The notes below the pieces were generated by a model. It did no database searches, was not told the origin of the DNA, and saw only the letters and a program-made list of their open reading frames with translations. Positions 8,285 through 17,782 of a stretch of 64,000 nucleotides of DNA are shown here, piece after piece (position 1 is the first letter of the stretch; every line of letters begins with the position of its first letter). Made by a program: the position numbers and the translations under genes. The DNA is from Prevotella ihumii (lineage in GTDB: Bacteria > Bacteroidota > Bacteroidia > Bacteroidales > Bacteroidaceae). The stretch lies in assembly GCF_900155655.1 (NCBI RefSeq), contig NZ_LT706987.1, positions 1,633,714-1,697,713 of the forward strand. Direction: 5' to 3'.

Positions 8285-9112
8285 ATGGCTAAAAGAGAAT
8301 GGAAAACGATAGAAGGGTTCGACTTTAAAGAAATCCTTTTCGAAGAATACAATCACATTGCTAAGATTACCATCAATCGTCCTCGTTACCGCAATGCGTT
8401 TACTCCGCTTACTGTGTGGGAGATTTCGCAGGCGTTCAGTTATTGTCGTGAGGCGTTAGACATTCGTGTGGTAATTCTTACGGGTGCAGGCGATATGGCT
8501 TTCTGTGCAGGAGGTGATATGAACGTGAAAGGCCGTGGAGGTTATGTAGGTGGCGATGGTGTGCCACGACTCAATGTGTTGGACGTTCAGATGCAAATAC
8601 GCCGCTTGCCCAAACCCGTTATTGCTATGGTGAATGGTTATGCTATTGGTGGTGGTCACGTGTTGCACGTGCTTTGCGATCTTACCATTGCTTCTGAAAA
8701 TGCTATCTTTGGACAAACAGGTCCTAAGGTAGGCTCGTTCGATGCTGGTTTTGGAGCTTCTTATTTGGCACGTATCGTAGGACAGAAGAAGGCACGCGAG
8801 ATATGGTATCTTTGCCGTCAATACAATGCAGCTGAGGCTGAACGTATGGGCTTGGTAAACAAGGTTGTGCCTTTTGACAAGTTGGAAGATGAGTGTGTAG
8901 ATTGGGCAGAAACAATGATGGAACGTTCGCCCTTGGCATTGCGTATGATGAAAGCAGGCTTCAATGCAGAGTTGGACGGACAGGCAGGTATTCAAGAGTT
9001 GGCAGGCGATGCCACAATGTTGTATTACACTATGGACGAGGCTCAAGAGGGTGGAAAAGCATTCTTAGAAAAGCGCAAACCCAATTTTGACCAGTATCCA
9101 CAATTCCCATAA
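8285..9112 (+). CDS. menB: 1,4-dihydroxy-2-naphthoyl-CoA synthase
   Basis: The product is 275 aa of the crotonase superfamily. It performs the ring closure of o-succinylbenzoyl-CoA. Family features are [14 protein letters not shown], the oxyanion-hole segment [52 protein letters not shown] and the C-terminal [14 protein letters not shown]. Length and motifs fit MenB rather than a general enoyl-CoA hydratase. A terminator-like hairpin follows immediately. Confidence 0.96.
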   Translation: MAKREWKTIEGFDFKEILFEEYNHIAKITINRPRYRNAFTPLTVWEISQAFSYCREALDIRVVILTGAGDMAFCAGGDMNVKGRGGYVGGDGVPRLNVLDVQMQIRRLPKPVIAMVNGYAIGGGHVLHVLCDLTIASENAIFGQTGPKVGSFDAGFGASYLARIVGQKKAREIWYLCRQYNAAEAERMGLVNKVVPFDKLEDECVDWAETMMERSPLALRMMKAGFNAELDGQAGIQELAGDATMLYYTMDEAQEGGKAFLEKRKPNFDQYPQFP

Positions 9113-9129
9113 ACCGATAAAAATGTATG

Positions 9130-9162
9130 GTGGAGACGAGATATGCCTTGTCTCCACTTTTT
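9130..9162 (+). terminator. Terminator-like hairpin between menB and menC
   Basis: GTGGAGAC (9130-9137) pairs with GTCTCCAC (9150-9157), followed by five T. It lies between menB and menC and contains an upstream in-frame ATG (9143) in its loop. It could attenuate transcription into menC-menE or cap the 3' end of a processed upstream message. Confidence 0.6.
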
Positions 9163-9166
9163 GGAT

Positions 9167-10213
9167 ATGAAACGATACAAAATAGAGATTGAACCTAAAA
9201 CGCTCCATTTCATCAATCCTGCAGGAACATCACGTGGCGTTTATCGCACAAGACAGAGTTATTTCCTCCGTTTAACTGATGCGCAGCGATGTGGAATTGA
9301 GGGAATAGGCGAGTGTGCGCCCCTTCTTGACCTTTCGTGCGATGCACTCCCACAGGTTGAATACGAAGAACGATTGCGCCATTTCTGCAACGAGTTTGAG
9401 CAAAAGGGCATGATTGACTATGTTGCAATGCAGGATTATCCTTCTATGCTCTTTGGTTTGGAAACGGCATTGGCGCAATTGGACGCACAAGGCAGTGTCG
9501 ACTTGTTCGACACATCTTTTGGTAAGGGCAATGAAGGGATAACCATTAACGGCTTAGTATGGATGGGAACATTCGACGAGATGTTTGCTCGTTTGGAAGA
9601 AAAGATGAAGGCAGGTTTTCGCTGTGTGAAATTGAAGATTGGCGCAATTGATTTTGAACGTGAGTTAGACCTCATTCGCCATATTCGCACGACATTCTCT
9701 AAGGAGCAAATAGAGCTTCGTGTAGATGCAAACGGAGGATTTACAGCCGCAGAAGCGATGTGTCGATTGGAAGCGTTGGCAAAGTATGACCTTCATTCCA
9801 TAGAACAGCCCATTCGACAATATCAATGGGAGGCAATGGCTCGATTATGTGCCAATACGCCTTTGCCCATTGCTTTGGACGAAGAACTTATTGGAGTGAA
9901 CCATCGTGAACGAAAGATAGAACTTTTAGAAACGATTTGTCCGCAATACATCATCTTAAAACCAAGTTTACACGGAGGTATTGTTGGAACGCAGGAGTGG
10001 ATAAGTCTTGCTCAAGAACGTGGCATCGGGTCGTGGATTACTTCGGCTTTGGAAAGCAATATTGGTTTGAACGCTATCGCACAGCTCACAGCAAAGGTAT
10101 ATGGAAATGATATACAGATGGCGCAAGGATTAGGCACAGGATTGCTATTTTCGGACAATGTGCCTATGCCTTTGGAGATTAGGGGCGATAAACTATGGAT
10201 TGTAAAACAATAA
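9167..10213 (+). CDS. menC: o-Succinylbenzoate synthase
   Basis: An enolase-superfamily protein of 348 aa from ATG 9167; an in-frame ATG at 9143 would add eight residues. I prefer 9167 because the family begins near KRYKIEIEP and the earlier ATG is inside a hairpin. It dehydrates SHCHC. Catalytic features in order are CVKLKIG (KxK), RVDANGGF (metal D), SIEQPI (metal E), ALDEEL (metal D) and YIILKPSL (second K). It is followed by menE after 25 bp. Confidence 0.94.
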   Translation: MKRYKIEIEPKTLHFINPAGTSRGVYRTRQSYFLRLTDAQRCGIEGIGECAPLLDLSCDALPQVEYEERLRHFCNEFEQKGMIDYVAMQDYPSMLFGLETALAQLDAQGSVDLFDTSFGKGNEGITINGLVWMGTFDEMFARLEEKMKAGFRCVKLKIGAIDFERELDLIRHIRTTFSKEQIELRVDANGGFTAAEAMCRLEALAKYDLHSIEQPIRQYQWEAMARLCANTPLPIALDEELIGVNHRERKIELLETICPQYIILKPSLHGGIVGTQEWISLAQERGIGSWITSALESNIGLNAIAQLTAKVYGNDIQMAQGLGTGLLFSDNVPMPLEIRGDKLWIVKQ

Positions 10214-10238
10214 ATGCGCATCGGAAGGAACATTTGCA

Positions 10239-11270
10239 ATGAAGACATTAGAAGCATTTCTTGAGGAATGGAATAATGATAGTGAGGTAGTATTGGTGCA
10301 TACGAGTGGGTCGACAGGTAAGCCCAAACCACTTTGGGTGGAAAAACAACGTATGTTAAATTCGGCTCGTATCACGTGCGATTTTCTAAACTTAAAGGAG
10401 GGCGACACAGCCTTGCTATGTATGCCGTTAGATTATATAGCTGGTAAAATGATGGTGGTGAGGAGTTTGGAACGAAAACTTCAGCTTCTTTCTGTAAAAC
10501 CATCGGGCAATCCTCTTTCTGATATTTCGCTTTCTGCATTAGAAAATCCTCATACGCCTATCACATTTGCAGCAATGGTGCCTTTGCAAGTATATAACAC
10601 GCTGCAAAACTCCATTGAACGTGAACGATTGAAGCAGATAAAGCATCTTATTATTGGTGGGGGAGCAATTGACGAGGCTTTAATGAACGATCTAAAAGAC
10701 TTTCCTAATGCGGTTTGGAGTACATACGGAATGACCGAAACGCTTTCGCACATCGCCCTTAGACGGCTCAATGGAAAGTCTGCAAGCCATTGGTATGAAC
10801 CTTTTGATAATGTTACTTTATCGCAAACTACTGATGAATGTTTGGTGATAAATGCACCCTTGGTTTGTGCCGATACGCTTACAACAAATGATAGGGTGGA
10901 GTTTAAGATAGAAGAAAATGGTTGTGGGCAGCCGAAAACCCTCTTTCGTATCATTGGACGCAAAGATAATGTAATCAATTCGGGTGGCGTAAAGATACAA
11001 ATAGAGGAAGTGGAACAAGCATTAAAACCATATTTAACAGTTCCTTTTGCTATCACGAAGCGTAAAAACCTAAAGTTTGGTGAAGAAGTAGTGCTGCTCA
11101 CAGAAGCGGAAAATATTACCGAAATAGCTGAGATTTGCACAACTCATCTGCCTAAATATTGTCAACCTCGTTATTATCAATCAGTCTCTTCCGTCCCACG
11201 AACCGAAACGGGAAAGATTGCACGTGCAGCGGTATTGCGCTTGGTAGACAAATCTGAACCCTTGGAATGA
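10239..11270 (+). CDS. menE: o-Succinylbenzoate-CoA ligase
   Basis: The product is 343 aa, a compact ANL-family adenylating enzyme as found in Bacteroidetes. It has the P-loop VHTSGSTGKPK (near residue 21), STYGMTETLSHIA, and the hinge GRKDNVINSGGVKIQIEEVE. The C-terminal lid ends with PRTETGKIARAAV carrying the catalytic lysine. It activates o-succinylbenzoate for MenB. It is the last gene of the operon; a two-way terminator separates it from ssrA. Confidence 0.94.
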   Translation: MKTLEAFLEEWNNDSEVVLVHTSGSTGKPKPLWVEKQRMLNSARITCDFLNLKEGDTALLCMPLDYIAGKMMVVRSLERKLQLLSVKPSGNPLSDISLSALENPHTPITFAAMVPLQVYNTLQNSIERERLKQIKHLIIGGGAIDEALMNDLKDFPNAVWSTYGMTETLSHIALRRLNGKSASHWYEPFDNVTLSQTTDECLVINAPLVCADTLTTNDRVEFKIEENGCGQPKTLFRIIGRKDNVINSGGVKIQIEEVEQALKPYLTVPFAITKRKNLKFGEEVVLLTEAENITEIAEICTTHLPKYCQPRYYQSVSSVPRTETGKIARAAVLRLVDKSEPLE

Positions 11271-11365
11271 AGTCAATTAGTGTTTTTCTATTGCATCATC
11301 ACGATTAGTGAAGTTATCAATTTGGGACAATAGCTAATGCTCTGAATCGGAAACTCTAAAACTAA

Positions 11366-11410
11366 AGGAACAAGAATGTGGAGTAATTGTCCTTACATTC
11401 TTGTTCTTTC
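11366..11410. terminator. Two-way terminator between menE and ssrA
   Basis: GGAACAAGAATGT pairs with ACATTCTTGTTC across a 15-nt loop, with A-rich and T-rich flanks. It lies between the convergent menE and ssrA transcripts. Confidence 0.75.
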
Positions 11411-11416
11411 GTTTAG

Positions 11417-11812
11417 TGGACCTGGTGGGAGTCGAACCCACGTCCGCACAAGGAAACCATATGCTTTCTACATGCTTATTTCAGCCTTCAATTTTCGAGC
11501 ATTGGCAAGACCTGAACCACCAACCAATGCCTTATCCTCTAAATTTCATCTGTGCAGCGAGGCATACACAAACTATTTCCGATTTACCTGCACCGCTTAA
11601 CCCTCAGATTCGGAACAACATCCTTGGAGCAGTGTCTCGTTCAGCTATCTAATAGCCGAATAAAGCCAGTAATCTACTGTACTTCGATTAGGCAGCAAGA
11701 GCGTAATTGTTTTCGCCAATTAATTGTTTGATAACTGATATTTAGGAGCCAGCCACCGATGCTCCGCATGCTTACATACCATCTCGTCTTGCCGTCAAAT
11801 CCAAACAAGCCC
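11417..11812 (-). ncRNA. ssrA: tmRNA
   Basis: The RNA starts with GGGCTTGTTTGGATTTGACG (from 11812) and ends with the tRNA-like T-arm GTGGGTTCGACTCCCACCA (11420-11440 region). The tag frame starts at GGC (11717) and reads GENNYALAA, then TAA (11690-11688), close to known Bacteroidales tags. The tag region is followed by stems typical of the pseudoknots. Length is about 396 nt. It rescues stalled ribosomes together with SmpB. Confidence 0.97.
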
Positions 11813-11841
11813 GATTTGATTATTATGTAGTATTTGTTCTG

Positions 11842-11873
11842 CAAAGGTACTACAACTTTTGTCTATTTCCAAA
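11842..11873 (-). promoter_or_regulatory. ssrA promoter
   Basis: On the minus strand TTTG is followed after 20 nt by TACCTTTG (11849-11842), about 30 bp before the mature tmRNA 5' end. Confidence 0.75.
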
Positions 11874-11886
11874 CTTTTTTGTAATT

Positions 11887-12089
11887 TTTAACCCAAATCG
11901 GTCGTTAGACTTCTTTGCGATTTGTGAGCTTATTTTGAGCTATTTTTGGTTGTTTTTGAAGACGTTTAGCGAGCTAAGCAACTGAAAAAACAAACGAAAA
12001 GAGCCAAAATAAGGTGCAAAGACGAAGAAAAGCATAACATCTAAACTCGTTAAAAAGCCTTTGCGGGCTAATGAGCGATTTGGGTTTAA
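11887..12089. repeat. Long-hairpin element, type B (E2)
   Basis: It begins TTAACCCAAATCGGTCGTTA and ends CTAATGAGCGATTTGGGTTT. The interior pairs with itself; the clearest facing segments are GTTTAGCGAGC and its partner, and AAACAAACGAAAAGAGC. The copy at 21378-21579 is nearly identical in reverse orientation. It lies between the ssrA promoter and the dipeptidase terminator. Confidence 0.85.
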
Positions 12090-12132
12090 TTTTAGAGAGG
12101 GCTATCTGAACTTTTAGAAGTATATAACAACA

Positions 12133-12167
12133 AAAAAGAAGACTTCACATCGTGAAATCTTCTTTTT
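12133..12167. terminator. Two-way terminator downstream of the M20 gene
   Basis: AAAAAGAAGACTTCAC pairs with GTGAAATCTTCTTTTT around a 4-nt loop. It serves the minus-strand dipeptidase gene. Confidence 0.75.
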
Positions 12168-12170
12168 AAG

Positions 12171-12302
12171 TCTTTATCGTTTAAGCGCAATGCTTATAAC
12201 TTCCTTATCGTATTCCAAGTGGAAGATGATAGCTTCATTCTTATCGTTTAAAAGCAATGTTTATGCTTCCTTATCGTATTCCAAGTGGAAGTTGATAACG
12301 GT
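12171..12302. repeat. Tandem duplication of the dipeptidase 3' end
   Basis: About 65 bp covering the last codons of the M20 gene and its downstream sequence is present twice (about 12171-12237 and 12240-12302). Both contain CCTTATCGTATTCCAAGTGG. The outer copy is non-functional and slightly diverged, so this is an old slippage or unequal-crossover event. Confidence 0.75.
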
Positions 12303-13622
12303 TTCGATACCTTTCTTCCAAAGGTCTACTGGCATATTTTCGTTTGGTGAGTGGATAGCGTTAGACTCCAATCCGAAGCCCATCAATACACTCTTTGAAC
12401 CCAAAAGTTTCTCAAATGTAGAGATGATAGGAATACTTCCGCCAATACGAACAGGTAATGGACGCTTGCCAAATACGGCTTCAAATCCACGCTCTGCAGC
12501 CTTGTAAGCAGGGAAATCGATAGGACAAACGTAGCCATAGCCTCCGTGGAGGTTTTCTACCTTGATTTTCACGGTCTTAGGAGCAACCTTATTGAAGTAA
12601 TCTACTACCAATTGACCAATCTTCTTATAGTCCTGATGTGGAACAAGGCGTGAAGAAATCTTTGCGTAAGCCTTAGATGGAATTACTGTTTTAGCACCTT
12701 CGCCTGTGTAACCGCTCCACATACCGCAAACATCGAATGATGGACGATAGCCTGTGCGTTCAATTGTGCTGTATCCTTCTTCACCGAATACTTCTTCTAT
12801 ATCCAACGACTTCTTATATTCGTTGATGTCGAATGGGATAGAAGCTACAAGGTCGCGTTCTTCCTTAGATGCTTCTTCTACATCGTCATAGAAGCCTGGG
12901 AAGCGAATCTTACCATCTTCTCCTGTTACATCGCCGATGAGTTTGCAAAGAACGTTAGCAGGGTTGGCAACAGCACCACCAAATGTACCAGAGTGGAGAT
13001 CATGGTCAGGGCCTGTAACTTCAATCTGCCAATAAGCCAAACCACGCAAACCAGTAGTGATAGATGGTGTATCAGGGCCAATAAGTGATGTATCAGAAAC
13101 AAGAATTACATCACACTTCAATAATTCTTTGTGTTCTTCGATGAATGCAGGAAGGCTACCAGAGCCAATCTCTTCCTCTCCTTCAAAGATAAACTTCATA
13201 TTGTGCTTCAACAAGCCGTTCTTGTTGAGGTATTCAAATGCTTTAGCTTGAATGAACGACTGACCTTTGTCGTCGTCAGCACCACGTGCCCAAATCTTGC
13301 CGTCTTTTATAACAGGTTCGAATGGTTCAGTTTTCCAAAGGTCGAATGGTTCTGCTGGCATCACATCATAGTGTCCATACACTAAAACGGTCTTTGCGTT
13401 AGGGTCTACCATCTTTTCAGCATAAACCATAGGATTACCCTTTGATGGCATTACTTCGGCTTTGTCTACACCAGCTTCTATCAAAAGTTCCTTCCAGCGA
13501 TTAGCACAACGTACCATATCTTCTTTGTGTTCAGGTTGTGCACTCACACTTGGAATGCGAATGAGGCTGAAAAGCTCTTCAAGCATTCTCGCCTCGTTTT
13601 CTTCTACATATTTCTTAATCAT
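12261..13622 (-). CDS. M20-family dipeptidase
   Basis: The product is 453 aa, a zinc metallopeptidase of the carnosinase/CPG2 branch. Metal and catalytic motifs are VLVYGHYDVMPAE (H and D), WARGADDDKGQ (bridging D), FEGEEEIGSGSL (catalytic E and ligand E), SDTSLIG and the late H in ESNAIHSPNEN. LHSGTFGGAVANPANVL marks the dimerisation lid. There is no signal peptide, so it probably hydrolyses dipeptides in the cytoplasm. A minus-strand TATATTTG box lies at 13693-13686. Confidence 0.9.
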   Translation of the reverse strand: MIKKYVEENEARMLEELFSLIRIPSVSAQPEHKEDMVRCANRWKELLIEAGVDKAEVMPSKGNPMVYAEKMVDPNAKTVLVYGHYDVMPAEPFDLWKTEPFEPVIKDGKIWARGADDDKGQSFIQAKAFEYLNKNGLLKHNMKFIFEGEEEIGSGSLPAFIEEHKELLKCDVILVSDTSLIGPDTPSITTGLRGLAYWQIEVTGPDHDLHSGTFGGAVANPANVLCKLIGDVTGEDGKIRFPGFYDDVEEASKEERDLVASIPFDINEYKKSLDIEEVFGEEGYSTIERTGYRPSFDVCGMWSGYTGEGAKTVIPSKAYAKISSRLVPHQDYKKIGQLVVDYFNKVAPKTVKIKVENLHGGYGYVCPIDFPAYKAAERGFEAVFGKRPLPVRIGGSIPIISTFEKLLGSKSVLMGFGLESNAIHSPNENMPVDLWKKGIETVINFHLEYDKEA

Positions 13623-13685
13623 TTTATTTTGAGGTTTAATGTTTTCTATTTATTGTTGCATCTCTACCGAAATGCCACTGCACCG

Positions 13686-13693
13686 CAAATATA
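13686..13693 (-). promoter_or_regulatory. -7 box of the dipeptidase promoter
   Basis: TATATTTG on the minus strand, about 65 bp before the start codon. No clear upstream TTTG was found. Confidence 0.5.
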
Positions 13694-13818
13694 CAAAATA
13701 TATTCTGAATGTGAGCCTAAAACTGCCAATATCTTATGGTTGTAAATACTAAATATGCAAGATTAAGATTTCTCAACAGTTCACTTGCTTCTTTTCTTGC
13801 CTATGTATCTCTTTATAC

Positions 13819-13972
13819 CGAAACCTATGAGATGTCTTTTTGCCTTATTTTGGCTTTATTTTGCCTATATCTGCAGTTACATAGCCCGCTATGCTCCTTT
13901 GATATATGCAAAATAAATCACAAAATAAGCTCAAAAAATACATTCTCATTCTAACGACCGATTTGGGTTAAA
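13819..13972. repeat. Long-hairpin element, type A, left end missing (E3)
   Basis: The sequence matches element E1 from GAAACCTATGAGATGTC to the right inverted repeat (13951-13972) but lacks the left repeat. The right end overlaps the 3' end of the PagL-like gene and encodes its last residues and TAG stop. Confidence 0.85.
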
Positions 13973-15216
13973 CGGATAGGGTAGGTCACTACAAACTCTG
14001 TCATATCGGCTTTGGTGAGATGCGCTTTTACGTTTATACCCACCTTTAGTCCTCCTAACGATGGAAAAGCATAGTGCAATCCTACTCGCTCATAGTAGCG
14101 AGGTTCGTTGTCGGTGATGTATTGCCCCATTTGTTTGTGCAAGTAATAGCCCAACCCTAAAGCCAATGAAAGATTGTGATAGAACACCTCGTGTTTGGCT
14201 GCCAAAGCTATGGTAAACGGACTATGTTTTATTGTAATGTTCTTTTCGGCATCTAAGCTCTTTATATGTGCGCCACACTTTTCGTAGAAATAGTCAATAC
14301 CTATTCCCGATGCCCATCTTCTTGCGTATCGGTACATAATGTCGGCTTGAAGCGAATACACAGCATAACGTGTAAAGTGTTCTGTGCGATAATTAGGGTC
14401 GGTAGATGGGGTTCTGAACTGTGTCTTTTGCCAATCCTCCAACAAGGTTTTAGCTCCAATACCAGCTGCAATATTGACATACCAATACTTTTTTATTGGT
14501 TCGGCTGTGAAGGTTTGTCGTCCATTCACGATGTCCGAATAGTTGTAAGGCTGATACACCACTCCTATTGATGGTCCAAGGCTGTTCGACCCTTTGTTGG
14601 GACGATAAAGTGCGCCGTTGCTATGGTGTACAAACTCTAAGCTACCTCGTATAGCCCAATGATTGTTGATGTGGTAAGTTTGGTGAATACCTGCCCCAAA
14701 ATAGATAAGTACGGGCGTACCTATCAGTTCGTTGTCAACTGCCTCTTCTTTGTCATACCATTTTGAGTTGAACCCAGCTCCGCCACTTAGCGAATAAGCT
14801 GTTTCCCAATGTTGCGACCGATGAATGGAACGATAGAAAGTACCATAAAGCGAAAGCGTATTGCCAAGATGCGAATCGTAGTCTACTTCCTCTGCCAATC
14901 CCCAGTCTTCGTCTTTATTGCGATGCATTCTCACCCCTCCGTTCATTGTATAACGTGCGCCAATGGCTATAGATGGGTAGTTATAATCAGCAGCATAACT
15001 ATCTTTATCGGTAGGTTGAGCTGTGCGAAATAGTTCCAAAGCGACAGAACCATTATTCGACTTTTTCATCCATTTCTTTTGATATTTGTCCAATGACACC
15101 ACATTGCTGGACATACCACTTAGCGTAACTCCCCAACGGCTAACAGAGTCGGTTGGCGTAGCGTTGGTTGTTACCGTGCTATATAATAAGGTGAAAAGAA
15201 GCAATAATCGTTGCAT
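13951..15216 (-). CDS. PagL-like acyloxyacyl hydrolase / lipid A 3-O-deacylase
   Basis: The product is 421 aa. A signal peptide (1-19, after TNA) is followed by an outer-membrane barrel. FVHHSNGALYRPNKGSNSLG holds the PagL His-x-Ser pair and the family's NxG signature. It would remove acyl chains from lipid A. It is longer than PagL itself and the second half looks like further barrel strands. The final seven residues (RLTQIGR) and the stop TAG are encoded by the inverted repeat of a hairpin element, so the natural C-terminus has probably been replaced. It lies 52 bp after tatD and may be the last gene of that operon. Confidence 0.8.
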   Translation of the reverse strand: MQRLLLLFTLLYSTVTTNATPTDSVSRWGVTLSGMSSNVVSLDKYQKKWMKKSNNGSVALELFRTAQPTDKDSYAADYNYPSIAIGARYTMNGGVRMHRNKDEDWGLAEEVDYDSHLGNTLSLYGTFYRSIHRSQHWETAYSLSGGAGFNSKWYDKEEAVDNELIGTPVLIYFGAGIHQTYHINNHWAIRGSLEFVHHSNGALYRPNKGSNSLGPSIGVVYQPYNYSDIVNGRQTFTAEPIKKYWYVNIAAGIGAKTLLEDWQKTQFRTPSTDPNYRTEHFTRYAVYSLQADIMYRYARRWASGIGIDYFYEKCGAHIKSLDAEKNITIKHSPFTIALAAKHEVFYHNLSLALGLGYYLHKQMGQYITDNEPRYYERVGLHYAFPSLGGLKVGINVKAHLTKADMTEFVVTYPIRLTQIGR

Positions 15217-15268
15217 ATCATTCAGAAGTTTTTATAGGGTATGTGTTTTTTGTGTACGCTTTCTATGT

Positions 15269-16039
15269 TCACACGCCGAACACTCGTGCTACATTTTCCG
15301 AAGTTTGGCGTGCTATTTCGTCCTCGCTCACGCCGTATACCTCTGCCAATCGTGCTACGATGTGTACAAGAAATGCACTTTCGTTGCGCTTGCCTCGCAT
15401 TGGCACAGGTGCCATATAAGGTGCATCGGTTTCAAGTACAATGCGGTTTAGCGGTACGCTCTTGAGCGTTTCGGGGAGGTTCGACTTCTTAAATGTAAGC
15501 ACACCACCGATACCCAACACAAAATCAGGGAAAGCAAGCAGTTCTGCAGCCTCCTTTTCATTGCCCGTAAAGCAGTGGAACACGCCTCCGTGAAGTTTGT
15601 CTTTATACTTTTTCAAGATGTTTACCATCTCGTTTTGCGCCTTACGGCAGTGTATCATCAGTGGCAAACCTGTTTCCACAGACCATCTCACCTGCTCTTC
15701 AAAGGCAAGAAGCTGCTCCTTTTCAAACTCGCGCGACCAATAAAAGTCTAACCCCACTTCGCCCACAGCAATACAGTCTTTGCTTTCTATGATGGCGGTG
15801 TGAATGTTTTTTAGCACCTCTTCATAATCGGCTTTCACCTCTTCGGGGTGTAGTCCGAGCATAGGATAAGCATAGTTGGGAAATTGGCGACATACCGCTG
15901 CGATGCTATCAAGCGAGTTTGCGTCTATGGCAGGCAGAAAAACCTTTTCCACACCAGCCTCCTTAGCCCTCTCTACCACTGCAGAAAGGTCGTCTTTAAA
16001 TTCCTCACCATCAAGGTGAATATGGGTATCTATTATCAT
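15269..16039 (-). CDS. tatD: TatD-family metal-dependent hydrolase
   Basis: The product is 256 aa. Motifs are IDTHIHLDGEEF (metal H-x-H), VGEVGLDFYW (E), PLMIHCRKA (H), VFHCFTGNE (H) and VLETDAPYMAP (D), a complete TIM-barrel metal centre. Family members are 3'-5' DNA exonucleases. The gene follows the unknown gene at 16744 by only 6 bp, part of the polyprenyl synthase operon. Confidence 0.93.
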   Translation of the reverse strand: MIIDTHIHLDGEEFKDDLSAVVERAKEAGVEKVFLPAIDANSLDSIAAVCRQFPNYAYPMLGLHPEEVKADYEEVLKNIHTAIIESKDCIAVGEVGLDFYWSREFEKEQLLAFEEQVRWSVETGLPLMIHCRKAQNEMVNILKKYKDKLHGGVFHCFTGNEKEAAELLAFPDFVLGIGGVLTFKKSNLPETLKSVPLNRIVLETDAPYMAPVPMRGKRNESAFLVHIVARLAEVYGVSEDEIARQTSENVARVFGV

Positions 16040-16045
16040 AATTTA

Positions 16046-16744
16046 TCAATACTTTGGGTCTTCGTGGCGACGGTGATAGTAGACGATGCCAAACTTCCTA
16101 CACTCTTGAAACCTTGTTTCGGGTGGCAATTCTGCAAAGTGAGCTTCTATCACGTTCCACAGTTCTAACAATAATTCGTCTATCTCAGGACGAAGTTTCG
16201 ACATATCCTGCAACGTCTTTTGTGTACGTTGCTGCATACGTTTTTGTGCTGTATAAGCCTCGCTAAATATATCGAAATGGGTAGAAACCATACCTATGGA
16301 AGGATTATAAATGGGTCGCCCACCTTTTTTTAGCCGAGCCTTTTCGCCCTCTACTATCTTTGTTCCCCATTCCATTAATCCCTCTGCCGATTTCAGATTA
16401 GGGAGGGCTGTGGCTTCTTCGCTCAGTCCGTATAGAGCCAATTGGCTACGTTTTATTTCGCCACGCTCTACCGACATCAGCAGCACCTGTATGAAATGGC
16501 TAAGATACATTACGGCTCTGCGCTGCAACCCGTCCATCTTTTTGGCATTGCGCACCTGCGACGCCATCGAAATACGATACTGTTCGGTGGCTGTCAACAA
16601 GCGGTCGTGCAAGGGTTGGGCGCGATTGAGCAACTTCCAATCGATAAATCTATTTCTTACGGTGTAGATTTCGCTATTGTCCAACAGCGTTCTAATCGAC
16701 TTTAAGCGTGCGGCATCGGTTTTGGGAAGTCGGCGATAAGGCAT
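16046..16744 (-). CDS. Conserved hypothetical protein
   Basis: The product is 232 aa, mostly alpha-helical and basic, with no signal peptide or membrane segment. Two helical halves are joined by a loop (RLKKGGRPIYNPSIGMVSTHFD). I do not recognise a domain. It sits between the polyprenyl synthase (63 bp) and tatD (6 bp), so it is surely co-transcribed, but that does not identify a function. Confidence 0.7.
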   Translation of the reverse strand: MPYRRLPKTDAARLKSIRTLLDNSEIYTVRNRFIDWKLLNRAQPLHDRLLTATEQYRISMASQVRNAKKMDGLQRRAVMYLSHFIQVLLMSVERGEIKRSQLALYGLSEEATALPNLKSAEGLMEWGTKIVEGEKARLKKGGRPIYNPSIGMVSTHFDIFSEAYTAQKRMQQRTQKTLQDMSKLRPEIDELLLELWNVIEAHFAELPPETRFQECRKFGIVYYHRRHEDPKY

Positions 16745-16807
16745 CTTTTACGAACTTTTTACATCATTCTTTGGGTACTTTCGAAACTAAAGGAAAGAAA
16801 CCAAACT

Positions 16808-17782
16808 TTACTTCTGGCGTTTCATCATTGCTGCCGCATAAGCCTTTAGCTCCTCTTTTCTATCTTCGGCAATAGCCACAGCGTCAAGATATTTCTTGCT
16901 CTGCTCGTAGTAGAAGTCCATTTTCTCTTTGGCCATGCGGTCTATGCCTATATCGTTGTAGAGTTTGGTTACGGCTGCAATCTTTTCTTCGGTATCAAAA
17001 TCCTTCTTTCCAATCCACGTTTCCAATTCCTTGCGCTGCACCTCGTTAGCTTCGTTAAAGGCTGTGATGAGCATATAGGTTTTCTTGTTGGAAGTAATAT
17101 CTCCACCTATCTTTTTTCCAAACACCTTTGCATCGCCATACACGTCCAAATAATCGTCCTGCAATTGGAACGCCAAGCCTATCTGCTCGCCAAATTTATA
17201 AAGGTTGTCGGCATCTTCCTTGCTTGCATCGGCTAATATAGCCCCCATCTTCATAGCACAAGCAAGAAGCACACTTGTCTTTAAGCGTATCATTTCGATA
17301 TACTCCTCCACGGTTACGTCCGAACGATTTTCAAATGCCATATCGTATTGTTGTCCTTCGCCTATTTGCAATGCCGTCTCTGTAAACAAAGCCAAACAAG
17401 CCTCAAGGTGCTTGCTGTCGCATTTAGCCAAACGTTCGTAAGCCAATACGAGCATCGAGTCGCCCGAAAGAATAGCTTGATTGTCGTTCCATTTCTTATG
17501 CACTGTCTGCTGACCACGGCGCAAAGGAGCTTCGTCCATTAGGTCGTCGTGCAACAAGGTGTAGTTGTGATAAGTTTCTAAGGCGCAAGCCGACGAAAGT
17601 ATCGCTTCGGGATTGTCCTTATAAAGATTATAGCTAAGCATCATAAGGATAGGGCGAATACGCTTTCCACCCAAATCGAGCACGTACTTTATAGGCTCGT
17701 ACAGGGTTGAGGGCTTACGGGTGTAAGGTAGACTATCCAAATAATGGTTTACGATTTTGAGAAGTTCGTCTGATGTCAGCAT
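16808..17782 (-). CDS. Polyprenyl (farnesyl/geranylgeranyl) diphosphate synthase
   Basis: The product is 324 aa from ATG 17782 (MLTSDELLK); an in-frame ATG at 17851 would add 23 atypical residues, so I prefer the shorter form. It is a class I trans-prenyltransferase: GGKRIRPILM, first aspartate motif LLHDDLMDEAPLRRG, second motif FQLQDDYLDVYGD. It condenses isopentenyl diphosphate onto allylic diphosphates. The residues before the first motif (LETYHNYTLLHDD) do not allow a firm choice of chain length. The product could feed menaquinone or undecaprenyl synthesis. Confidence 0.9.
   Translation of the reverse strand: MLTSDELLKIVNHYLDSLPYTRKPSTLYEPIKYVLDLGGKRIRPILMMLSYNLYKDNPEAILSSACALETYHNYTLLHDDLMDEAPLRRGQQTVHKKWNDNQAILSGDSMLVLAYERLAKCDSKHLEACLALFTETALQIGEGQQYDMAFENRSDVTVEEYIEMIRLKTSVLLACAMKMGAILADASKEDADNLYKFGEQIGLAFQLQDDYLDVYGDAKVFGKKIGGDITSNKKTYMLITAFNEANEVQRKELETWIGKKDFDTEEKIAAVTKLYNDIGIDRMAKEKMDFYYEQSKKYLDAVAIAEDRKEELKAYAAAMMKRQK

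Noticed and set aside
11376..11652. Plus-strand reading frames of 74 and 83 codons
   Set aside because: They lie wholly over the minus-strand tmRNA.
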